Origin: Planctomycetota bacterium
Lineage (GTDB): Bacteria > Planctomycetota > Phycisphaerae > Tepidisphaerales > Tepidisphaeraceae
DNA length: 28,452 nucleotides
Assembly (NCBI GenBank): GCA_029777755.1
Contig: JAKORQ010000034.1
Span: 1 to 28,452 of the forward strand
Direction of reading: 5' to 3'
Shown: piece by piece, positions 22,785 to 28,452 of the stretch
Layout: every line of letters starts with the position of its first letter
Position numbering within the stretch: the stretch's first letter is position 1
Position numbers and translations under genes: made by a program
The notes under the pieces: model-generated
What the model saw: the letters and a program-made list of their open reading frames with translations, nothing else
Database searches by the model: none
What the model was told of the DNA's origin: nothing

Positions 22785-23591
22785 CTAGTTTCCTCGAGGC
22801 TTTGGTTTCCAGTCGTCCGGGAACATGTTGTCGTTGATCAGCGTTCCGTGCGGGCAGGTTTCCGCATGGCCGTCGGCGAAGACCACGTTGATCGCCCTGT
22901 CGCGCTGGTGGCGCCAGCGTATGTCGCCGATCGGGCCCCACGTGGTACCCTCGCGGTTGGGGCCAAGCGCAATCTTCTGTGCGCGGCTGGTGGCGCTGAT
23001 GCCATCCATGTTCCAGGGCGCGGTGAACACCATGTTGGCGTTCATCATGAAGGCGACCGCCTCGCTGTTGCCGTAGGATGGATGGTTCGCAATGACCAGT
23101 TGCACGCCATCCATGACCATCATGATGCGCGAGGCCGGACGAATCTGGTTCATCTTCAGGTACGGGTAGTACCCAGGCGTGGCGTCAAACGGCTTCGACT
23201 CATTCTCGCGACCCATCAGCACGGGGTTGGAAGAGTAGTGCTGGATCCCCGCCGGCACTGTCGCCGAGGGACACAGGTAGACCCTGGTGCGCGATTGGAT
23301 CGTTGCGCCAGTATCGCCGATGCCGCCAAGGTAGGGGTTGATCAGCGTCATCCAGGTGGCGGTGGACGATCCCCAATTCCAGTGGCCTATCGGCGGTCCG
23401 CCGCGGTTGTCGTTGGCATAGGAGATGATTGCCACGCCTATCTGGCGCAGGTTGGAGAGGCAGGCGATGCTCCGGGCGGCCTCCCGAGCCTGCGCCAGCG
23501 ACGGCAGCAGAATCGCTATCAGCAATGCAATGATCCCGATGACGACTAATAGTTCCACCAGCGTGAATGCGTTCTTGATCTTGCGTGCCAT
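22785..23591 (-). CDS. Prepilin-type N-terminal cleavage/methylation protein
   Basis: The 268-residue protein starts MARKIKNAFTLVELLVVIG, a type IV prepilin signal. Cleavage is expected between Ala8 and Phe9, with the conserved Glu at mature position 5, and the hydrophobic helix continues to about residue 32. LAQAREAARSIACLSNLRQIG and the late HQRDRAINVVFADGHAE (a His then DG pattern) are typical of the very abundant planctomycete DUF1559 / H-X9-DG group of pseudopilin-like proteins, though here eleven residues separate His from DG. It would be an inner-membrane or pilus-like surface protein. AGGAGGTGATC, exactly complementary to the usual 16S rRNA tail, lies just before the ATG and implies strong translation. 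It lies downstream of the LamG/PEP-CTERM gene (207-base gap). Confidence 0.9.
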   Translation of the reverse strand: MARKIKNAFTLVELLVVIGIIALLIAILLPSLAQAREAARSIACLSNLRQIGVAIISYANDNRGGPPIGHWNWGSSTATWMTLINPYLGGIGDTGATIQSRTRVYLCPSATVPAGIQHYSSNPVLMGRENESKPFDATPGYYPYLKMNQIRPASRIMMVMDGVQLVIANHPSYGNSEAVAFMMNANMVFTAPWNMDGISATSRAQKIALGPNREGTTWGPIGDIRWRHQRDRAINVVFADGHAETCPHGTLINDNMFPDDWKPKPRGN

Positions 23592-23798
23592 CGATCACCT
23601 CCTGAAGTTCGTCCGCGAAAGTGCGCCAGTTGCTCCACGTCAGCAGCGAATGCGCAGCGCAGCATCAGGCCGGCGCAGTCTCCTGGGCAAATGCCATTAA
23701 AATCCCCGGCTCGAGACCGGCCATCACCACGAATGAGCTGATGCGCAAGGCGATGTCACCGTCGGCCAGGTTCCGTCCACCGTCGCCGGCGCCCGCAA

Positions 23799-24638
23799 TC
23801 ATCGACGGCGCCTGACCAGCAGCGCGCAACTGATGCCCGCCAACGCCATGCTCGTCGGTTCGGGGACGACACTCAGGCGGATCGCCTCAATCTGCTCCAG
23901 GGTAAGGGCCTCGTTGTAAATGCGGACATCGTCGATGAAGGCATCGGGGCCGTCCCAGTAGGTCTGCCGAGTTGTGGCACCCACTCGCAGATCGGTGTTA
24001 CTGCTCCTCACGCCACCTAGCGAGCTGTGAGTCCCGGTGCCCCACTCGGCCACGGGAGTATCCAGGTCGCCCAGGTAATGAACGACATCCAGCCGGCTGG
24101 TCGGCCAGGGGTTCCACTTGTAGGTGACGGCAACGAACAGCCACTTGTCGATATCGCCGACGGTGATGTCATTGGAGTATAAGCTGCCACCGTAGTTGGC
24201 GTGAATATCCATGCGGAATTCCTTCGCCGAGATATTCCCGGTGGATGCCTTCTCTATCTGCCAGCTAAAGCCGCTGCCGTGGGAACCGATGGAGATGATG
24301 CCATCGCCGTCGGAGGGATCTGCCTGAAGGTTGATCCAGGCAACGAGCGTGAACTGATTCCCGATCGCAGCAACTTCCGGGGGAGTGCCGGCCGTCACAT
24401 AGTCGCCGGGCGCGCCGCCATTGGTGTTGAGCGAATAGCCCTGGCCGTTGGGAGTATTGCTGCTGCGGGTGGCCGCGCCATTGAAGCTGCCATCGGCGCT
24501 GGCCCCGAGCGTGCCATGGTTAATCGCCGGGCCGGACGGCTCATCAAAGGTGTAGTGGACAAGAAGCGAACCAAACGATGAAGTGGAAAAAGCAGTTACT
24601 GTCGCCAAGACACACAGAGATCTTGTCATGCGTATCAC
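23799..24638 (-). CDS. LamG-like PEP-CTERM surface protein
   Basis: The 279-residue protein has an N-terminal signal peptide (cut near SSFGS, 23), a concanavalin-like LamG domain starting LLVHYTFDEPSG with NQFTLVAWINL, KWLFVAVTYKW and AFIDDVRIYNEALTLEQIEAI, and a C-terminal sorting signal. The sorting signal is VVPEPTSMALAGISCALL followed by a run of four arginines: the PEP-CTERM triad of motif, hydrophobic helix and basic tail, which is processed by an exosortase. It would therefore be exported and retained at or released from the cell surface. The start is GTG at 24638, supported by AGGAGG seven bases upstream; an ATG three codons later is the alternative. No exosortase gene is in the window. 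Confidence 0.9.
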   Translation of the reverse strand: MIRMTRSLCVLATVTAFSTSSFGSLLVHYTFDEPSGPAINHGTLGASADGSFNGAATRSSNTPNGQGYSLNTNGGAPGDYVTAGTPPEVAAIGNQFTLVAWINLQADPSDGDGIISIGSHGSGFSWQIEKASTGNISAKEFRMDIHANYGGSLYSNDITVGDIDKWLFVAVTYKWNPWPTSRLDVVHYLGDLDTPVAEWGTGTHSSLGGVRSSNTDLRVGATTRQTYWDGPDAFIDDVRIYNEALTLEQIEAIRLSVVPEPTSMALAGISCALLVRRRR

Positions 24639-24693
24639 GACATGGCCTCCTGTTGGAAACGCGGCGGCCCATTACGGGCCGATGCATAGGTGT

Positions 24694-24722
24694 AATATAG
24701 TAGCGTCGTGCACCTCACGCAA
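24694..24722 (-). promoter_or_regulatory. Promoter of LamG/PEP-CTERM gene
   Basis: On the minus strand TTGCGT (24722-24717) and TATATT (24699-24694) are 17 bases apart. The leader of about 50 bases contains a 6-bp stem, CGGCCC-GTAAT-GGGCCG (24681-24665), just before the ribosome-binding site. Confidence 0.55.
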
Positions 24723-24842
24723 GAAATAGTTCGCCGGTCAATCGTGTAATGCCTTTGCTTCCCCCGCGCTGCGTCCGCAGTTATCCCCCTTGCAGCGGCG
24801 CCACTTCTTGCACGCCCGGGACGATTCCGCTGTCGCGCCTGC

Positions 24843-24871
24843 TTGCGCTGCGGGCGGGCAGCCGGTATACT
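24843..24871 (+). promoter_or_regulatory. prfA promoter, nearly leaderless
   Basis: TTGCGC (24843-24848) and TATACT (24866-24871) are exactly 17 bases apart. Transcription would start about 24878-24880, only five to seven bases before the ATG at 24885, consistent with the absence of a ribosome-binding site. Confidence 0.55.
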
Positions 24872-24884
24872 TGGCGACCTTCTA

Positions 24885-25997
24885 ATGACAGAGATCATCA
24901 GTAACAAATTGCCGCCGGCGCTCCTTGCCAGGCTTCAGCAGATGGCAGAGCGCTTCGCCGAGTTGCAGAAGCAGCTCAATGACCCGGCCGTGCTTGCCAA
25001 CTCGCAGCAGGTGGTCGCCATCTCCCGCGAGGCCGGCTCGCTTGAGTCGGTCGTGGAGGCGTACGAGCAGTACCGCAAGGCTCTCGCCAACGTCGAGGAG
25101 CTGGTAAACCTCCAGTCTGGCTCGGACAAGGAGATGGCCGAGCTGGCCGAGGCCGAACTGCCCGACGCGATCAGCAAGACCAACGAGCTGGCCGAGCATC
25201 TCAAGGAGCAGTTCCTGGCGGCCGAGGACAATGCCGTCGACAGCTTCTTCCTTGAGCTGCGTGCCGGCACCGGCGGCGAGGAGGCCGCCCTCTTCGCCCG
25301 CGACCTGTTCGAGATGTATCGCCACTATTGCGAGGCCAATGGCTGGCGCTTCGAGGTCTCTGATTTCTCCACTTCCGAGCGTGGCGGGTTCAAGGAAGTC
25401 ATCGTCAATATAAAAGGACAGGGCGCGTATCGCCGGCTGCAGTATGAATCGGGCGGCCATCGCGTGCAGCGCGTGCCGGAGACCGAGGCACAGGGACGAA
25501 TCCACACCTCGGCCGCCACGGTCGCCATACTGCCCGAGCTGCCGGATGTGCAGATCCATATCGACCCCAAGGACATCGAGGAATTCGGCTGCCGCGGCGG
25601 CGGCCCGGGTGGCCAGAACGTCAACAAGGTCGAGACCGGCTGGTTCATCCGCCACAAGCCCACCGGGCTTACCTTCAAGATCACGGAAATGAAAAGCCAG
25701 GGGCAGAACAAGGAACGCGCCTGGTCGCTGCTGCGCTCGACCCTCTATGAGATGGAACGCCGTAAGCAGCACGACGCCCAGACCAGCGCCCGCCGCAGCA
25801 TGATGGGCTCCGGCGACCGCTCGCAGCGCATCCGCACCTACAACTTCCCGCAGAACCGCTGCACCGACCACCGCCTGGGTGGCGAAGGCGGCGGCGAGAA
25901 AAACTTCAACCTGGAGAAAATCATCTCCGGCGACATGGACGACCTGCTGGACGCCCTGGCCGAACTGGACAAGCAACAACGCCTGGCGGCGCTGTGA
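24885..25997 (+). CDS. prfA: Peptide chain release factor 1
   Basis: The 370-residue protein terminates translation at UAA and UAG. It has the N-terminal helical domain (MAERFAELQKQLNDPAV), AGTGGEEAALFARDLFEMY (127-145), GGFKEVIVNIKG, and YESGGHRVQRVPETEAQGRI with a PET tripeptide at 198-200 where RF1 carries P-x-T (PAT in E. coli) to read the stop codon. The GGQ loop is at 242-244. The end DDLLDALAELDKQQRLAAL is RF1-like. Unusual points: the GGQ loop is GGGPGGQNVNKVET instead of the common SSGAGGQHVNTTDS, and the usual INLTLY strand after TDHR is replaced by LGGEGGGEKNFN, five residues longer. The start at 24885 follows the promoter closely. The usual partner prmC is not adjacent. Confidence 0.95.
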   Translation: MTEIISNKLPPALLARLQQMAERFAELQKQLNDPAVLANSQQVVAISREAGSLESVVEAYEQYRKALANVEELVNLQSGSDKEMAELAEAELPDAISKTNELAEHLKEQFLAAEDNAVDSFFLELRAGTGGEEAALFARDLFEMYRHYCEANGWRFEVSDFSTSERGGFKEVIVNIKGQGAYRRLQYESGGHRVQRVPETEAQGRIHTSAATVAILPELPDVQIHIDPKDIEEFGCRGGGPGGQNVNKVETGWFIRHKPTGLTFKITEMKSQGQNKERAWSLLRSTLYEMERRKQHDAQTSARRSMMGSGDRSQRIRTYNFPQNRCTDHRLGGEGGGEKNFNLEKIISGDMDDLLDALAELDKQQRLAAL

Positions 25998-26094
25998 TCG
26001 CGCTGCCGGGAAATGAGGCCGTGTTCACAGGGGAGGATTCCGCGCCCGTTCACCCGCCTACACTCTTCGCAAACATCGCCCGCCACCGCCAAGA

Positions 26095-26129
26095 AGATTA
26101 TTTTCTAGTATCTTAAAGATTAACTTCTA
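26095..26129. repeat. 22-bp-spaced direct repeat (operator candidate)
   Basis: AGATTATTTTCTA (26095-26107) and AGATTAACTTCTA (26117-26129) agree at 11 of 13 positions and start 22 bases apart, two turns of the DNA helix. They lie in a distinctly AT-rich stretch about 50-80 bases before the nucleotidyltransferase gene. Confidence 0.5.
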
Positions 26130-26175
26130 ATTGTGGAATATAAACTTCGCAACGCGATAGAATCCTGAAGTAGCT

Positions 26176-26787
26176 ATGCGTTTGCGGCACGACCAAACCC
26201 TGGCACTACTCAAGGAGCTCAATGACTGGCTCGCCTTTGAAGGATGCGAGCCTGTTGAATGGGTTGTCTGCGGAGGAACCGCACTCTTATTGCAGGGTCT
26301 GGTTATCCGAACCACACGCGATGTCGATGTACTGGGCTGTTGGAACCCCATCTCAATGCAGGTGGTTCCTTTAGCAGAGTTCCCGGAGCAGGTTTGCCGC
26401 TGTATCGCGAAAGTTGCGGAGAACCATCCGGGGCTGGCGGGCATGAAGGACCACTGGGTCAACCTTGGCCCCAGCCAGATCGCCAGGTGGGGACTGCCCC
26501 CGGGATACGAACAACGGCTGCGGACGATCGAAGTGGGGTCCCACCTGACGCTAAAGCTGCTCAGCCGGGACGATCTGATCCCCCTGAAGCTTTACGCGGC
26601 CGCCGACGACCTGGGCCAAAGACAGCGGGTCCACCTGGACGACCTGAAGGCACTGGAGCCAACCTTCGATGAACTGGACACTGCCCTGAGCTGGGTGCTT
26701 GCTTTGCCGGACATTGAACCCAGGAAGCCCCAGCTTCAGGCTATCGTTGAGGAACTCGGGCATGGTGAACTCGGGACCTACATTTGA
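26176..26787 (+). CDS. Nucleotidyltransferase-fold protein (DUF6036/AbiEii-like)
   Basis: The 203-residue protein has the nucleotidyltransferase superfamily core: VVCGGTALLLQG (30-41) and TTRDVDVL (46-53), the G-G...D-x-D arrangement with Asp49 and Asp51 as metal ligands. A later DLIPLKLYAAADDLGQRQRVHLDDLKAL (132-159) matches the K...D-x-x-D/DL pattern of AbiEii and related toxins and of DUF6036 proteins. Such proteins transfer a nucleotide to a target, for example tRNA in the AbiEii/MenT group; activity here is inferred only. No ribosome-binding site is evident. Its 3' end overlaps the next gene by 26 bases, indicating a coupled pair. The upstream DNA is much richer in A and T than the rest of the window. 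Confidence 0.8.
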   Translation: MRLRHDQTLALLKELNDWLAFEGCEPVEWVVCGGTALLLQGLVIRTTRDVDVLGCWNPISMQVVPLAEFPEQVCRCIAKVAENHPGLAGMKDHWVNLGPSQIARWGLPPGYEQRLRTIEVGSHLTLKLLSRDDLIPLKLYAAADDLGQRQRVHLDDLKALEPTFDELDTALSWVLALPDIEPRKPQLQAIVEELGHGELGTYI

Positions 26788-27697
26788 GCACGCATTCCGA
26801 TCGCGATTGCTCGACGTGATCTACGCGCAATGGAGCCAATTCGGAGCGCCGTTTTGTGGTGCTCACGAAGGCCAGTTCGCCGAGGTTATTGACCCTGAGG
26901 CACTGGTATGGGTGTCGCTCGAATTCCTGCCCACAGAACCACGCCTGGCGGAATCGGCTGTTCTATGGCTTGGCGCATACAGGCACTACACAATCCACCA
27001 GCGGCTCAAGACGCGCCTGCGTCCATCCGAACCAAGAACGCATATCTGGCTCGCGCTTGAGCAGAAGGAACCTGGCGCATTACGGCCGGCCAAGAACCCT
27101 GGCGAAGTTTCCGAGCCATGCTACGGCCTGGACTCGCCACAAGAGCTGGCCAGATTCGCTGAGAGCTTCAGGGGCCTGGCGCGCAATGCTCGACCAGACT
27201 TCCGCCGCATCGGTACACCAGTGCAAGGCCCTGCCACCAGTCTGCTCAGGGCACGGGACCTGCTGGGTAGAGATGCTCGGCATCTGCTCCTTCTGTATCT
27301 GCTGGCGAACCCACACGGCGCGGCCCTCAAGCCGCTGCAGCAATGGACGGGCTATACCTCGCGGGCCATCAGCGATACCGTCGCACGATGGCGCGATGCA
27401 GAAGTCGTGTCGCTCGAGCATGGCATATGCCGCCTACTCACGCCGGGTGCCTGGGAGGAGATTCTGCGCCTCAGGGCAAGGCATATCGCATTGGTGAACT
27501 GGTTCAGCCTCTTCGACGCATCAGTACGATTGCTGCGCGCCCTGGCAAAGGCTCGAAGGGCTCAACTGCCCGAGGACAGCAGTGTTGTTGTCGCTCACAA
27601 GTCAGAAAGCCGCCATGCCATCGCCTCCTCTGGTCTGAACGAAAGTGGATCGCGAAGTGCGGCAGTCCGCCACCTCCTGGCAGCCTTTGACCCATAG
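26762..27697 (+). CDS. Winged-helix protein paired with the nucleotidyltransferase
   Basis: The 311-residue protein starts at ATG 26762, with GAGG nine bases upstream, inside the 3' end of the preceding gene. Residues about 165-235 look like a winged helix-turn-helix: ARHLLLLYLLANPHGAALKPL, then TGYTSRAISDTVARWRDAEVV and the wing-like LEHGICRLLTPGAWEEIL. The N-terminal 100 residues (DVIYAQWSQFGAPFCGA, EALVWVSLEFLPTEPRLAE) belong to no family I recognise. In AbiE and many toxin-antitoxin modules a nucleotidyltransferase is paired with a winged-helix partner that represses the operon and neutralises the enzyme; that role is plausible here. Gene order and sequence differ from AbiEi, so this is inference from context. 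Confidence 0.75.
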   Translation: MVNSGPTFEHAFRSRLLDVIYAQWSQFGAPFCGAHEGQFAEVIDPEALVWVSLEFLPTEPRLAESAVLWLGAYRHYTIHQRLKTRLRPSEPRTHIWLALEQKEPGALRPAKNPGEVSEPCYGLDSPQELARFAESFRGLARNARPDFRRIGTPVQGPATSLLRARDLLGRDARHLLLLYLLANPHGAALKPLQQWTGYTSRAISDTVARWRDAEVVSLEHGICRLLTPGAWEEILRLRARHIALVNWFSLFDASVRLLRALAKARRAQLPEDSSVVVAHKSESRHAIASSGLNESGSRSAAVRHLLAAFDP

Positions 27698-27784
27698 TTG
27701 AGAACCTGTGTGAATCCGAGTCTATCGGTGGTTGTTTAACAGCGGTTCAACGAGCCGCTCGAGGCGCGGGTCCTATGATTTCCC

Positions 27785-28327
27785 GTGGGGAGGAAGCGAA
27801 AAGAGCCTGCTGGCCTGATCTTCACCGTGGGCCATTCCACTCATACGCTCGATGAGCTGGTGGGCATGTTGCGCGGGCATGGGGTGGCGGCCATCGTTGA
27901 TGTCCGAACCGTGCCGCGATCTCGCCGCGTGCCCCAGTTCAATGCCGAGACACTGCCGAGTGCGCTAAAGAAGGCGGGGATCGAGTACTTTCATCTCAAG
28001 GCCCTGGGCGGCCTGCGCAAGACTCATGCCGATTCCCCCAACACCGGCTGGCGCAATGCCAGCTTTCGCGGTTTCGCCGATTACATGCAGACGCCGGAGT
28101 TCTCCGCCGGGCTGGATGAGCTGATCGCCATCGCCAGCGAGCGGCCGGCCGCCATCATGTGCGCTGAGGCGGTGCCCTGGCGCTGCCATCGTTCACTGAT
28201 CGGCGACGCCATCCTGGTGCGCGGCTGGCAGGTGATGGACATCATGAGCACAAGCTCCGCCCGGCCGCACGAGATGACGCCGTTTGCCCGCGTTCGTGGA
28301 AGGAAGATCACCTACCCGCCGGAGTGA
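27785..28327 (+). CDS. DUF488 family protein
   Basis: The 180-residue protein has the DUF488 signatures: FTVGHSTHTLDELVGML (13-29), VDVRTVPRSRRVPQFN (38-53), and CAEAVPWRCHRSLI (about 131-144) with paired cysteines and CHR. The biochemical role of the family is not established; the conserved C and CHR suggest metal or nucleic-acid related chemistry. The start is GTG at 27785, the only in-frame start before the conserved core with no stop in between; it has no ribosome-binding site, so it is tentative. It is 87 bases past the winged-helix gene, on the same strand, and may be independent of it. Confidence 0.88.
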   Translation: MGRKRKEPAGLIFTVGHSTHTLDELVGMLRGHGVAAIVDVRTVPRSRRVPQFNAETLPSALKKAGIEYFHLKALGGLRKTHADSPNTGWRNASFRGFADYMQTPEFSAGLDELIAIASERPAAIMCAEAVPWRCHRSLIGDAILVRGWQVMDIMSTSSARPHEMTPFARVRGRKITYPPE

Positions 28328-28386
28328 CATTGCACGCGCAAAGTTTTCCTCCCTCCTGAGAATTGAGCCTTGTATCATCCACTGCC

Positions 28387-28452
28387 ATGCGACATGCGCC
28401 CCGGGTCATGCTCATCCTCGCTATGCTGCTTTGCGGCATCGCGGCCGCGGAC
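28387..28452 (+). CDS. Start of a secreted protein, cut by the window end
   Basis: Only 22 codons are present: MRHAPRVMLILAMLLCGIAA followed by Ala-Asp. A basic start, a hydrophobic core and small residues near the end form a signal peptide, so the product is probably exported; nothing else can be said. No ribosome-binding site is visible, and a -10-like TATCAT (28373-28378) ends eight bases before the ATG. Confidence 0.6.
   Translation, partial: MRHAPRVMLILAMLLCGIAAAD

Noticed and set aside
26981..26998. R-x4-H (RHYTIH) in the winged-helix protein as a HEPN RNase motif
   Set aside because: A short R-x4-H occurs easily by chance; the surrounding sequence does not look like the all-helical HEPN fold and the protein is far longer than typical HEPN toxins.
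1..28452. tRNA, rRNA or CRISPR array
   Set aside because: No T-loop GGTTCRA context with cloverleaf pairing, no rRNA-like segment and no regularly spaced identical repeats were seen in the gaps.

Overview
The window is a GC-rich bacterial chromosome segment, most likely from a member of the Planctomycetota and plausibly Phycisphaerae-like. The assignment is inferred from gene content: a LamG/PEP-CTERM protein next to a prepilin-type protein of the planctomycetal kind, a Ser/Thr kinase with a membrane tail, a NagB-PIG-L fusion, a Gfo/Idh/MocA oxidoreductase and secreted carbohydrate-active enzymes. No rRNA, tRNA, CRISPR array, intact IS element or phage gene was seen. No database search was possible.

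Layout. 1-431: 3' end of a GH16 glucanase (+). 649-5903: leftward group of a UbiE-like methyltransferase, two small membrane proteins and cobalamin-dependent methionine synthase (metH). 6062-6328: a seven-iron type ferredoxin (-), divergent from a PilT-like ATPase (+, 6636-7802). 7939-12479: leftward operon of NagB-PIG-L fusion, Gfo/Idh/MocA oxidoreductase and galactokinase-like GHMP kinase, facing a divergent ROK-type regulator (12566-13696). This looks like an amino-sugar or unusual-sugar catabolic unit. 13949-15232: secreted AXE1-type esterase (+). 15438-16958: membrane Ser/Thr kinase (-). 17455-20010: clpC (-). 20312-22315: large secreted protein of unknown function (-). 22785-24638: prepilin-like protein and LamG/PEP-CTERM protein (-). 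24885-25997: release factor 1 (prfA, +). 26176-27697: overlapping nucleotidyltransferase-fold and winged-helix genes (+), the best candidate for an undescribed toxin-antitoxin or defence-like module. 27785-28327: DUF488 protein (+). 28387-end: first codons of a secreted protein (+).

The genes suggest a heterotrophic polysaccharide degrader. Secreted enzymes (GH16, AXE1) release sugars, and the ROK-linked operon would deacetylate, deaminate, oxidise and phosphorylate unusual sugars.

The gaps between genes carry most of the unexplained structure. A family of at least five short hairpin-forming repeats occurs at 7881, 13691, 15246, 22356 and 22507, two of them overlapping stop codons. There are also degenerate short-period repeats, several start codons that lie close behind -10-like boxes (possible leaderless mRNAs), a 14-bp perfect inverted repeat at the 3' end of the kinase gene, and a 22-bp-spaced direct repeat before the nucleotidyltransferase pair.
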